Source: Woeseiaceae bacterium (GTDB lineage Bacteria > Pseudomonadota > Gammaproteobacteria > Steroidobacterales > Woeseiaceae). Taken from it: DNA of 64,000 nt. A program made the position numbers and the translations under genes. The notes under the pieces were generated by a model. That model was not told the origin of the DNA. It was given only the letters and a program-made list of their open reading frames with translations, and did no database searches. Every line of letters begins with the position of its first letter. The first letter of the stretch is position 1. Below are positions 18,639 to 31,026 of this stretch, one piece after another. The DNA is taken from contig JANQMR010000023.1 in assembly GCA_028279985.1 (NCBI GenBank), positions 124,001 through 188,000 on the forward strand, read 5' to 3'.

Positions 18639-20609
18639 ATGCGTAAAATCTGTCTCGGACTCGCAGCGGTGCTGGCGACTGCGCCGGCGCTCGCCGAGGT
18701 CCATCGTAGCGTAGCCAACGACGGCAAGCTGGTCATGGAAGACGTGCCGCCGATCCCGGCGGAAATCGTCAACGATCTGAATCGTTATCAAAACGTACGC
18801 TCGGCGGCGTTTCGTGGCTGGACCGACGACGGTGGGGGCATATTCGTCGCAACGCGCTTCGGCGACGTAAGCCAGATCCACCGTGTGGACATGCCGGGCG
18901 GCGCCCGTTATCAGCTCACCTTCGACAGCGAGCCGGTCGGTGCGGTTTCCCGCCAGCCCGGCGGCTCGAAACTGGTTTTCAGCCGCGACGCGGGCGGCAA
19001 CGAGTTCTCGCAGCTATTCCTGTTCGACCCCGACAGCGGCGAGGCGACGATGCTGACCGACGGTGAGTCGCGCAACGGCGTTGCGGTCTGGGATCGCGAA
19101 GGCCGCCGGATTGCGTACCAGAGCACGCGCCGCGACGGCGCCGCCAACGACATCTGGGTCATGGACGCGGACGAGCCCGGCGCCGCGTCGATTGCGCTCG
19201 AATCCAAAGACGGTAGCTGGTGGGGCCCGGCCGAGTTCTCCGAGAGCGGCCGTAAGCTCCTGGTGACCAACTACGTGAGCGTCACCGACTCGAGCGTGCA
19301 CGTTGTCGATCTGGACTCCGGCGACGTCACCCTGCTGGCCGGCGGCAACGGCACGGCGAGCAGCAACTACGCCGTGGCGTTCGACGATGCACGTGACGGT
19401 TACTGGCTGGTCACCGACCAGGGTGGCGAGTTCAATCGGCTTGCCTGGCAGTCGCTCGCCGGGGGCGCCGAGCCCGAAATCGTGACCGGCGATATCCCCT
19501 GGAACGTCGAGGGCGGCGCCATCAGTCACGACCGCAGCCGCGCCGCATTCACGGTCAACGAAAACGGTAGCGCCAGCCTCTATCTGCTGGATACCGCAAG
19601 CCGCAAGTACCGCAAGGTCGAGGGCCTGCCGCCCGGTTTGATCAGTGGTCTGGAATTCAGTCCGGACGATCGCCGCCTCGGCATGACGCTGAACACGGCG
19701 ACGACACCCAGCGACAGTTTTGTCCTCGATCTCGGTCCGCGACCGCTGGAATACGGCAGGCTGACCCGCTGGACGAACAGCGAAGTCGGCGGTCTGGACA
19801 CCAGCGGCTTCGTCACGCCGGAACTGATCGCTTATCCGACCTTCGACACCGTTGAAGGAGCCCCCCGCGAAATTCCGGCCTGGTTCTACAAACCGCCGGG
19901 CGCGGGCCCGTTCCCGGTCGTGGTGTCGATTCACGGCGGTCCCGAGGCCCAGGCCAGGCCGTCCTTTTCCAGCACCTACCAGATGTGGATTCAAAAGCTC
20001 GGGGTTGCCGTCGTGGTGCCGAACGTTCGTGGATCTACCGGATACGGTCGCAGCTACACCTTGCTCGACAACGGGTACCGGCGCGAGGATTCGGTGCGCG
20101 ACATCGGCGCGCTGCTCGACTGGATCGAAACACGCCCCGAGCTCGACCAGGACCGGGTCGCCGTGTTCGGCGGCAGCTACGGCGGTTACATGGTGCTGGC
20201 GAGCGCGGTGCACTACAGCGATCGCCTGCGCGCCGCCGTGAATATCGTCGGCATCTCCAATTTCGTGACCTTTCTCGAGAACACCCAGGACTATCGCCGC
20301 GACCTAAGACGCGTCGAATACGGCGACGAACGCGATCCCGCGATGCGCGCGCACCTGGAAGCGATCAGCCCGCTGAACAACGTGGACCGGATCCGCGTGC
20401 CGATGTTCATCGTGCAGGGTGAAAACGATCCGCGCGTACCCGTCACCGAAGCCACGCAGATGGTGGCAGCATTACGTGAACAGGGCAGTTCGGTCTGGTA
20501 CATGAACGCGCTGAACGAAGGCCACGGTTATCGCAGAAAAGAAAACCGTGACGTCTACCAGCAGGCGACGGCGTTGTTTTTCCGGGAACACCTCGTCGGC
20601 GCCGACTGA
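18639..20609 (+). CDS. Secreted S9 family serine peptidase (prolyl oligopeptidase / acylaminoacyl type)
   Basis: This 656-residue protein begins with a Sec signal (MRKICLGLAAVLATAPALA). Next comes a seven-bladed TolB-like propeller of about 370 residues (repeated SPDG-like phrases such as EFSPDDRRLGMTL), then a catalytic alpha/beta hydrolase domain. The nucleophile is Ser513 in GGSYGGYM, with Asp597 in ENDPRVP and His629 in NEGHGYR, in the expected order and spacing. It would degrade short peptides in the periplasm and may supply the opp transporter. No partner gene is in its unit; rsmG follows 12 nt later. Confidence 0.9.
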   Translation: MRKICLGLAAVLATAPALAEVHRSVANDGKLVMEDVPPIPAEIVNDLNRYQNVRSAAFRGWTDDGGGIFVATRFGDVSQIHRVDMPGGARYQLTFDSEPVGAVSRQPGGSKLVFSRDAGGNEFSQLFLFDPDSGEATMLTDGESRNGVAVWDREGRRIAYQSTRRDGAANDIWVMDADEPGAASIALESKDGSWWGPAEFSESGRKLLVTNYVSVTDSSVHVVDLDSGDVTLLAGGNGTASSNYAVAFDDARDGYWLVTDQGGEFNRLAWQSLAGGAEPEIVTGDIPWNVEGGAISHDRSRAAFTVNENGSASLYLLDTASRKYRKVEGLPPGLISGLEFSPDDRRLGMTLNTATTPSDSFVLDLGPRPLEYGRLTRWTNSEVGGLDTSGFVTPELIAYPTFDTVEGAPREIPAWFYKPPGAGPFPVVVSIHGGPEAQARPSFSSTYQMWIQKLGVAVVVPNVRGSTGYGRSYTLLDNGYRREDSVRDIGALLDWIETRPELDQDRVAVFGGSYGGYMVLASAVHYSDRLRAAVNIVGISNFVTFLENTQDYRRDLRRVEYGDERDPAMRAHLEAISPLNNVDRIRVPMFIVQGENDPRVPVTEATQMVAALREQGSSVWYMNALNEGHGYRRKENRDVYQQATALFFREHLVGAD

Positions 20610-20621
20610 CGGCGGTTCGGC

Positions 20622-21254
20622 ATGCTTCGCGACGACCTGGCCGCTGAGGTCCGGTCGGCCTTGCCGATGCTGCCGGGGGCGCTGCCCGAGGACGCGGCGG
20701 ACCGGCTGACGGTCCTGATCGAGGAGCTCGTGCGCTGGAATCGCCGTTACAACCTGACGGCGATCCGCGATCCGATGGCGATGATCGCCGGGCATCTGCT
20801 CGACAGCCTGATCGTCAGGCCGTATCTCGACGGCGCGCGGGTGCTGGACGTAGGCACCGGCGCCGGTTTCCCCGGATTGCCGCTGGCCCTTGCGGAGCCC
20901 GGCCGCTCGTTCACCTTGCTCGACGGCAACAACAAGAGAATCCAGTTCGTGCGCCACGCGGCGGGTTTACTGGGACTTGCCAATGTCGCGGCCGTCCGGG
21001 CGCGTGCCGAGGACTATGCACCCGGCTACCGCTTTGGTACCGTGATCGCCAGGGCCGTGGCGCCTTTGCCGCGGCTTTTGGGGATGGCCGGCCACCACGT
21101 GGGAGAGGACGGGGTGTTCGCAGCCCTCAAGGGGCGTTACCCGGCCGAAGAAACAGACGAGCTGCCGGCGAACTGGGCTTACTCGGTGGCGCCGCTGTCC
21201 GTGCCCGGACTTGAGTCAGGCTCGCGCCACGTGGTGCTCATGCGGCGGAAATAA
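20622..21254 (+). CDS. rsmG: 16S rRNA (guanine527-N7)-methyltransferase RsmG (GidB)
   Basis: A 210-residue SAM-dependent methyltransferase that modifies G527 of 16S rRNA. It shows WNRRYNLTAIRDP, the SAM-binding GTGAGFPGLPLAL and FTLLDGNNKRIQFV. The C-terminal RHVVLMRRK is family-typical. The stop is four bases before the ATG of parA. In related genomes it directly follows mnmG; here 13 kb of transport and propionate genes intervene. Confidence 0.95.
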   Translation: MLRDDLAAEVRSALPMLPGALPEDAADRLTVLIEELVRWNRRYNLTAIRDPMAMIAGHLLDSLIVRPYLDGARVLDVGTGAGFPGLPLALAEPGRSFTLLDGNNKRIQFVRHAAGLLGLANVAAVRARAEDYAPGYRFGTVIARAVAPLPRLLGMAGHHVGEDGVFAALKGRYPAEETDELPANWAYSVAPLSVPGLESGSRHVVLMRRK

Positions 21255-21258
21255 GCGG

Positions 21259-22050
21259 ATGACACGCATCATTGCGGTTGCAAACCAGAAAGGCGGGGTC
21301 GGCAAGACCACGACCTGCGTCAATCTCGTGGCGTCGCTGGCGGCGACCCAGCGGCGTGTCCTGCTCGTGGACATGGACCCGCAGGGAAACGCGACGATGG
21401 GCTGCGGCATCGACAAGGACGACGTCGAATACTCGGCCTGCGATGTCTTGCTCGGGGAAATGAGCGCGGCCGACACGATCGTGTCGCCGCCCGAGGGCGG
21501 TTTTGCCGTGCTGCCCGGCAACGCCGATCTGACACTGGCCGAAGTGCAGCTCTTGAAGGAAATCGGTCGCGAAATGCGGCTGAAAAAAGCCCTGGGGCCC
21601 GTAATCGGCCTGTACGATTTCATCCTGATCGATTGTCCGCCGTCGATCAACATGTTGACGGTCAATGCGCTGACCGTCGCCAATGGCGTGCTGATCCCGA
21701 TGCAGTGCGAGTATTACGCGCTGGAAGGCCTGAGCGCGCTGCTCGACACGATCGAGCAGGTACGCGGCAGCGTCAATCCCGGTCTCGAGATCTACGGTTT
21801 GCTCAGGACGATGTTCGATCCGCGCATCAATCTGTCCAACGAGGTCTCGATGCAGCTCATCGAGCATTTCGACCGCAAGGTGTTCAGGACCATCATCCCC
21901 AGGAACATCCGGCTTGCCGAGGCGCCGAGCTTCGGCCGCCCGGTATTGCTGCACGATCGCGCCTCGAGGGGTGCGATCGCCTATCTTGCGCTTGCCGGCG
22001 AGATACTGCGCCGTGAAGATGCGGCCGCTGAAAAGGCCCAGGCGGTTTGA
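21259..22050 (+). CDS. parA: Chromosome partitioning ATPase ParA (Soj)
   Basis: The 263-residue P-loop ATPase has the deviant Walker A motif NQKGGVGKTTT near the start, LLVDMDPQGNAT, and LIDCPPSINMLTVNAL. It binds DNA non-specifically as an ATP dimer and moves ParB-parS complexes. ATG 21259 is chosen because MTRIIAVANQKGGVGKTT is the standard beginning; a longer frame to 21211 overlaps rsmG. It is encoded in the usual rsmG-parA-parB order. Confidence 0.96.
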   Translation: MTRIIAVANQKGGVGKTTTCVNLVASLAATQRRVLLVDMDPQGNATMGCGIDKDDVEYSACDVLLGEMSAADTIVSPPEGGFAVLPGNADLTLAEVQLLKEIGREMRLKKALGPVIGLYDFILIDCPPSINMLTVNALTVANGVLIPMQCEYYALEGLSALLDTIEQVRGSVNPGLEIYGLLRTMFDPRINLSNEVSMQLIEHFDRKVFRTIIPRNIRLAEAPSFGRPVLLHDRASRGAIAYLALAGEILRREDAAAEKAQAV

Positions 22051-22190
22051 GCCCGTGCCGAGTCGCGAGCGGCCCGGTCGCGCGCGCGCTTGCGGAAGCG
22101 TCCCGTGTGTAGAATCACTACATGGCGCTCCTTCCGCCTTGCCGGACGGCGAGACAAGAACCAGCAGGGGTCACTCCCACGGCGTTGACA

Positions 22191-22232
22191 GGCCCTGGTA
22201 TTCCGGCCCTGGTATTCTGGCCTTAGTATTCG
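22191..22232 (+). repeat. Three 14-nt tandem repeats upstream of parB
   Basis: GGCCCTGGTATTCC (22191-22204), GGCCCTGGTATTCT (22205-22218) and GGCCTTAGTATTCG (22219-22232). They follow immediately after TTGACA (22185-22190), a perfect -35 hexamer. Each unit carries a TATTC that resembles a -10, but at spacings of 8, 22 and 36 nt, none optimal. Confidence 0.9.
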
Positions 22233-22246
22233 ATTGACGGTTGAAC

Positions 22247-22274
22247 GATGAACGCGAAAAGATGAACGCGAAAA
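22247..22274 (+). repeat. 14-nt tandem duplication of the parB translation start
   Basis: GATGAACGCGAAAA is present twice in direct contact (22247-22260 and 22261-22274). The first copy's ATG (22248) opens the mini-ORF MNAKR, whose TGA (22263-22265) overlaps the ATG of the real parB start (22262) as ATGA. Confidence 0.95.
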
Positions 22275-23152
22275 AAAGACATCTCGGAAGAGGCCTCGAT
22301 GCGCTGTTATCCAAGCCGGTTGCCGAAGCCGCCGCGGTCGCGGCGGTCTCCGGCGACGAGTCGCTGAGGCAGTTGCCGATCGAGCTCCTGCAACGGGGTC
22401 GGTATCAACCCCGTGTCGACATGCGCCAGGATTCGCTCGAAGAACTGGCCAATTCGATTCGTGCGCAGGGGGTCGTACAACCGATCGTTGCGCGGCCCAT
22501 CGGCGCCAAGAACGGCGGCGCGCAGCGGTACGAAATCGTCGCCGGCGAGCGCCGTTGGCGTGCCGCGCAAATGGCCGGTCTGGACGAGATCCCGGCGGTG
22601 GTGCGCGACGTCCCGGACGATGCGGCGATCGCGATGGCGCTGATCGAGAACATCCAGCGGGAGAACCTGAATCCACTCGAGGAATCGCGTGCCCTGGACC
22701 GGCTGATCCGCGAATTCGACCTGACCCACGCCGAAGCGGCCGAAGCCATCGGCCGCTCGCGGGCGTCGGTGAGCAACCTGTTGCGGCTCCAGGACCTCAC
22801 GGACCCGGTCAAGGCCATGCTCGAGTCCCGCGAGCTCGAAATGGGCCATGCGCGCGCGCTGCTTGCGATCGGCGATCCGATTCAGCAGCTCGACGCCGCC
22901 CGCCAGGTGGCGAAAAAGGGCCTGTCGGTGCGCGAGACCGAACGCCTGGTCAAACGCATGCTCAAACACCCGGGGCAAAAGAAATCGCCGGCGCCGTCGG
23001 CCGACGCCGACATCCGGCGACTCGAGATCGAGGTGTCCGAGAAGCTCGGCGCGAAAGTCAGGCTGGATCACAAGCCCAAGGGCATGGGCAAGCTGGTCAT
23101 CAGCTACAACACGCTCGATGAGTTGGACGGCATCCTCGAGCATATCCGCTGA
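22262..23152 (+). CDS. parB: Chromosome partitioning protein ParB (Spo0J)
   Basis: From ATG 22262 the product is 296 residues. It starts with the ParA-stimulating RHLGRGLDALLSKP, then the CTP-binding ParB/Srx domain (ELLQRGRYQPR ... IVAGERRWRAAQMAGL ... LIENIQRENLNPLEES). Next is the helix-turn-helix AEAIGRSRASVSNLLRLQ and a C-terminal dimerisation domain. A TTG at 22241 in the same frame gives a seven-residue extension but has no support. The start region is duplicated (14 nt). No clear parS site was found in the window. Confidence 0.95.
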   Translation: MNAKKRHLGRGLDALLSKPVAEAAAVAAVSGDESLRQLPIELLQRGRYQPRVDMRQDSLEELANSIRAQGVVQPIVARPIGAKNGGAQRYEIVAGERRWRAAQMAGLDEIPAVVRDVPDDAAIAMALIENIQRENLNPLEESRALDRLIREFDLTHAEAAEAIGRSRASVSNLLRLQDLTDPVKAMLESRELEMGHARALLAIGDPIQQLDAARQVAKKGLSVRETERLVKRMLKHPGQKKSPAPSADADIRRLEIEVSEKLGAKVRLDHKPKGMGKLVISYNTLDELDGILEHIR

Positions 23153-23338
23153 ACGTCCGGCATCTCCCGGACAGGACACTAGAAACGGGTTGCCGTTTCA
23201 CCGCTCCCGGTTGCGACGAACGGACGGTTCGCAGGCGCGAAAAAAGAGTCCGAACCGCGCTGGCCGTTACGGACATAATCCCCGGTTTTTCCCGGGGAAA
23301 ACCGGCAAATACGCGGTCGCAGAAATGCCGGCAAAATG

Positions 23339-23367
23339 TTGCCACGCACAAGACCTGACACTATAAT
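23339..23367 (+). promoter_or_regulatory. Strong sigma70 promoter for the atp operon
   Basis: TTGCCA (23339-23344), a 17-nt spacer, then a perfect TATAAT (23362-23367). Transcription would start near 23374, about 150 nt upstream of atpI. This is the best promoter match in the window and fits a highly expressed operon. Confidence 0.8.
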
Positions 23368-23391
23368 GCGCGAGCTAGCCTGGGTGCGATG

Positions 23392-23410
23392 CCAGTTGGG
23401 CGCCAACTGG
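23392..23410. promoter_or_regulatory. Perfect inverted repeat in the atp leader
   Basis: CCAGTTGG-GCG-CCAACTGG lies about 20 nt downstream of the predicted atp transcription start. It may be an operator, or a 5' mRNA hairpin that protects a long operon message. The sequence does not decide between them. Confidence 0.6.
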
Positions 23411-23522
23411 TGACGGATCCGGCAACAAACAGGCCCGCCTGGAAACACCGCAATCACAAGCGCCACAAGCCGCCGGTATTACCCGTGGACGTGGCGTTTT
23501 TAGTGTCGGAGGCAGATCGACG

Positions 23523-24813
<1,291 letters not shown>

Positions 24814-24858
24814 GGGATTCTCGACTTATTTCAACACGTTGGATTTGATCCTCTTTAG

Positions 24859-25137
<279 letters not shown>

Positions 25138-25230
25138 CGGGTGCGGTCGACCAACGCGGTTGACAATGACGGCGGATGCCGGCGGCTTGCCGCCGGCGTT
25201 CTGACGGTTCGAACACGCCGGGAGTAACGC

Positions 25231-25704
25231 GTGGACATTAACATCGGTACCTTGCTGGGCCAGACGATCGCAATGATCTTTTTCGTCTGGTTCTGCATGA
25301 AATACATCTGGCCGCATATCCTCAACGCGATCGAGGAACGCCAGACGAAGATCGCGGACGGCCTCGCCGCCGCCGACCGCGGCCAGCAAAAGCTCGAACA
25401 GGCCCAGGCCGAAGCCGAAGACATCGTCGCCGAAGCGCGCAAGCAGGCGACGGGCATACTGGACCAGGCGCATGCGCGCGCCAACGAGATCGTCGCCGAC
25501 GGCAAGGCGGAAGGCGTCAAGGAGCGCGAACGCCAGCTTGCGGCGGCCAAGGCCGAGATCGAACAGGAAACCAACCGCGCCCGCGAAGAGCTGCGCGGCC
25601 AGGTATCCGCGATTGCGGTTGCCAGCGCCGAGAAGATCCTGAATCGGGAAATCGATCCGGCGGCACACGACGACATCCTGGGCAAGCTTGCCCAAGAGCT
25701 CTAA
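25231..25704 (+). CDS. atpF: F1Fo ATP synthase subunit b
   Basis: The peripheral stalk subunit, 157 residues, with one N-terminal membrane helix (TLLGQTIAMIFFVWFCMKYIW) and a long charged coiled coil (EERQTKIADGLAAADRGQQKLEQ onward). The start is GTG 25231, preceded by GGGAGTAACGC. It sits between atpE and atpH as usual. Confidence 0.96.
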   Translation: MDINIGTLLGQTIAMIFFVWFCMKYIWPHILNAIEERQTKIADGLAAADRGQQKLEQAQAEAEDIVAEARKQATGILDQAHARANEIVADGKAEGVKERERQLAAAKAEIEQETNRAREELRGQVSAIAVASAEKILNREIDPAAHDDILGKLAQEL

Positions 25705-25716
25705 CAGCAGGTCGGC

Positions 25717-26274
25717 ATGGCAGACAAGAACACGATCGCAAGACCTTACGCACAGGCGACGTTCGAGGTCGCAAGCGAAGCCGGCACGCTGGCCGAGGTG
25801 TCCGCGTCGCTGCAGATCGCCGGCGATTTGCTGCGCGACGGCCGGGTTGCCGACTACCTGAGCGACCCGGCGCTCGGCGCCGCCGATCGTTACCGGTTTT
25901 TGACCGGGCTTTTCGACAAGGCGGGCGCGACGGTATTCGGCGGCAGCGACACGCACGGCAACAACCTGCTCAAGATCCTGATCGAAAACGACCGGGTTGC
26001 CGTGTTGCCCGAGATCGCGGTTGCGTTCGATATTCTGAAAGCCCAGGTCGAGAACACGATCGACGTTACCGTCACGTCGGCGTCGGCGCTGAATCCGGAC
26101 CAGGTCTCGGCCGTTACCGGCGCGCTGAAATCGAGGCTCGGCAGGCAGGTGCGGCTGGAAACGGCGATAGACGAGAATCTCATCGGCGGCGCGGTGATCC
26201 GGGCCGGCGATGTCGTAATAGACGGATCACTGCGTGCCAGGCTCGAAGGCCTGTCGAACGCGCTGGTCAAATAA
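25717..26274 (+). CDS. atpH: F1Fo ATP synthase subunit delta
   Basis: A 185-residue subunit linking F1 to the stalk. It opens TIARPYAQATFEVA and ends with the family's GGAVIRAGDVVIDGSLRARLEGL. It lies 12 nt after atpF and 15 nt before atpA. Confidence 0.96.
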   Translation: MADKNTIARPYAQATFEVASEAGTLAEVSASLQIAGDLLRDGRVADYLSDPALGAADRYRFLTGLFDKAGATVFGGSDTHGNNLLKILIENDRVAVLPEIAVAFDILKAQVENTIDVTVTSASALNPDQVSAVTGALKSRLGRQVRLETAIDENLIGGAVIRAGDVVIDGSLRARLEGLSNALVK

Positions 26275-26289
26275 AGAGGAAACCCCAAA

Positions 26290-27831
<1,542 letters not shown>

Positions 27832-27847
27832 AACCTGCCCTTCGCAG

Positions 27848-27901
27848 CGACACGATTCGACATGCTAAAACCGAACCTCCGCATCGACACGATTCGACAT
27901 G
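27848..27901 (+). repeat. Direct repeat upstream of atpG
   Basis: CGACACGATTCGACATG occurs at 27848-27864 and 27885-27901, 37 nt apart, in the 99-nt spacer between atpA and atpG. The 5' flanks (CCTGCCC / CCTCCGC) are also related, so a longer unit was probably duplicated and has diverged. Each copy ends with ATG, out of frame with atpG. Confidence 0.9.
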
Positions 27902-27930
27902 ACAGCAAACGAAAGCACTGAAGCCAGGAC

Positions 27931-28803
27931 ATGAGTGGCGAAAAAGAAATCCGCGCCAAGATCAGAAGCGTGAAAAACATGCAGAAGATCACCAGCGCGA
28001 TGGAAATGGTCGCCGCGAGCAAGATTCGCAAGGCGCAGGACCAGATGGAAGCCTCACGCCCGTATGCCGAGCGTATCCGGCGGGTCATCGGCCACCTGGC
28101 TTACGCGAATCCCGACTACAAACATCCGTTTTTGACCGAACGCGAGGCCAAGCGCGTCGGGTTCATCGTGATCTCGACCGATCGGGGTCTTTGCGGAGGT
28201 CTCAACGTCAACCTGTTCAAAACGGTCGTCACCGAGATCGCCGGTTGGCGCGAACAGAACGTCGAGGTCGATCTCGCGCTGGTCGGCGCCAAGGCCGTCA
28301 ACTTTTTCCGCCGCATGGGCGGCAACGTGGTCGGCACCGCAACCCATCTCGGGGACCGGCCGGCCGTCAACGACCTGATCGGCGCGATCAAGATCATGCT
28401 CGATGCTTACGAGGAAGGCCGGATCGACCGTCTGTTCCTGTTTCACAACGAGTTCGTCAGCACGATGAGCCAGAAGCCGATCTTCGAGACGCTGTTGCCG
28501 GTCAGTGAGATCGACCTCGGCGAAGAATCCCTGCAGGAGCACTGGGACTACATCTACGAGCCCGACGCCGGCGAGCTGCTCGACGACGTGTTGGGCCGTT
28601 ACATCGAGTCGCAGGTGTACCGCGGCGCGGTCGAGAACTTCGCCTGCGAGATGGCGGCGAAGATGGTGGCGATGAAATCGGCGACGGACAATGCCGGCGA
28701 CATCATCGACCAGTTGCAGCTCGACTACAACAAGGCCCGGCAGGCGGCGATCACGCAAGAGATTTCGGAAATCGTCGGCGGCGCGGCCGCCGTTCAGGGC
28801 TGA
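27931..28803 (+). CDS. atpG: F1Fo ATP synthase subunit gamma
   Basis: The 290-residue central rotor shaft begins [33 protein letters not shown] and ends [23 protein letters not shown], both family signatures at the interface with alpha-beta and in the C-terminal helix. Length is normal. Confidence 0.97.
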   Translation: MSGEKEIRAKIRSVKNMQKITSAMEMVAASKIRKAQDQMEASRPYAERIRRVIGHLAYANPDYKHPFLTEREAKRVGFIVISTDRGLCGGLNVNLFKTVVTEIAGWREQNVEVDLALVGAKAVNFFRRMGGNVVGTATHLGDRPAVNDLIGAIKIMLDAYEEGRIDRLFLFHNEFVSTMSQKPIFETLLPVSEIDLGEESLQEHWDYIYEPDAGELLDDVLGRYIESQVYRGAVENFACEMAAKMVAMKSATDNAGDIIDQLQLDYNKARQAAITQEISEIVGGAAAVQG

Positions 28804-28833
28804 CGGGTCCGTTATTGGTTTAAGGCGAGACAA

Positions 28834-28893
28834 TTGTCGAACGAGTTGTTGAACGAGTCGTTGAACAAATTGTTGAACAAGTTGCCGAACGAG
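28834..28893 (+). repeat. Five 12-nt tandem repeats between atpG and atpD
   Basis: Units TTGTCGAACGAG, TTGTTGAACGAG, TCGTTGAACAAA, TTGTTGAACAAG and TTGCCGAACGAG run from 28834 to 28893 without gaps. They occupy the middle of the 161-nt atpG-atpD spacer, which is unusually long for this operon. The downstream part holds the atpD ribosome site (AAAGGACC). Confidence 0.95.
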
Positions 28894-28952
28894 TTAAAGG
28901 CTGACAGCTCAAACACTATTTTTTTAGGCGATCTACTCGCCGAGCAGGTTAA

Positions 28953-30341
<1,389 letters not shown>

Positions 30342-30359
30342 GGGCTTCGGATTACGCAC

Positions 30360-30776
30360 ATGCCAACGATTCACGTCGACATCGTTTCCGCCGAAGGCGA
30401 GATTCATTCCGGCGAAGCGGCGATGGTCTACGCGCCCGCGCGCATGGGTGAAGTAGGCATCGCGCCCCGCCATGCGCCGCTGTTGACGGCGCTCAAACCG
30501 GGTGAGATCCGGGTGGAGACCACGGAAGGCCAGGAGCTGTTCTTCTACATCACCGGCGGCATGCTCGAAGTACAACCGCACCAGGTGACCGTGCTAGCCG
30601 ACACGGCCTTGCGCGGCGAGCAGCTCGACGAGGCGGCGGCGCTGGCCGCGCAGCAGGAAGCCGAGGAGGCGCTCAAAGGCGCGTCCGAGGAAACCGATCT
30701 GGCGCGCGCCCAGCAGGAACTTGCAGAAGCACGCGCGCGTTACCGTGCTGCACAAAAACTCAAGGGCAAGCGCTGA
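30360..30776 (+). CDS. atpC: F1Fo ATP synthase subunit epsilon
   Basis: A 138-residue subunit with the N-terminal beta sandwich (HVDIVSAEGEIHSGEA, GEVGIAPRHAPLLTALKPGEIR, GGMLEVQPHQVTVLAD) and the C-terminal inhibitory helices (EEALKGASEETDLARAQQELAEARARY). Last gene of the operon. Confidence 0.96.
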   Translation: MPTIHVDIVSAEGEIHSGEAAMVYAPARMGEVGIAPRHAPLLTALKPGEIRVETTEGQELFFYITGGMLEVQPHQVTVLADTALRGEQLDEAAALAAQQEAEEALKGASEETDLARAQQELAEARARYRAAQKLKGKR

Positions 30777-30794
30777 TCGCTGGCTGATTGCCGA

Positions 30795-30822
30795 TCGCCG
30801 GTCGCCGGTCGCCGGTCGCCGG
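30795..30822 (+). repeat. Four 7-nt tandem repeats downstream of atpC
   Basis: TCGCCGG is repeated exactly four times (30795-30822), 18 nt after the atpC stop, in the 250-nt atpC-glmU spacer. It is not a hairpin terminator. Confidence 0.9.
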
Positions 30823-30862
30823 TCCGGGGGGAGCCGGGGGTGCTCGAGTTCCTCGATCTCAC

Positions 30863-30914
30863 CGATTCGCCCGATCGATTCGCCCGATCGATTCGCCCGA
30901 CTGATCGGCCCGAC
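30863..30914 (+). repeat. Four 13-nt tandem repeats upstream of glmU
   Basis: CGATTCGCCCGAT occurs twice exactly (30863-30875, 30876-30888), then CGATTCGCCCGAC (30889-30901) and TGATCGGCCCGAC (30902-30914). A partial fifth copy starts at 30915. It is the second tandem array in the same spacer. Downstream lie a weak TATCAT -10 (30992-30997) and the glmU ribosome site GGAG (31015-31018). Confidence 0.92.
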
Positions 30915-31026
30915 TGATTGGCGTGTCGAGTCTCACCCGCCGACCGGGCTTTCTCGAATCTGCGTCACAGCGGCCTGAAATCCGGTTGCGGTATCATTCC
31001 CGCGCAGCGGTCACGGAGATTCCGGC

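Larger units (their letters stand above)
23153..23522. other. 370-nt spacer between parB and the atp operon
   Basis: No gene is visible here. Elements seen are GAAACGG-GTTG-CCGTTTC (23182-23199), CCGGTTTT-N8-AAAACCGG (23282-23305), the atp promoter (23339-23367) and the inverted repeat at 23392-23410. The first two are stable stems after parB without a T-run, so they could stop or stabilise the parB message but are not classical intrinsic terminators. The rest of the spacer shows nothing recognisable. Confidence 0.6.

Noticed and set aside
23182..23199. GAAACGG-GTTG-CCGTTTC just after parB as a parS site
   Set aside because: The arms are in the opposite orientation to the parS consensus (GTTTC then GAAAC) and the centre does not match. 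No better parS was found in the window.
23282..23305. Intrinsic terminator after parB
   Set aside because: CCGGTTTT-N8-AAAACCGG is a good stem, but no run of T follows on either strand.
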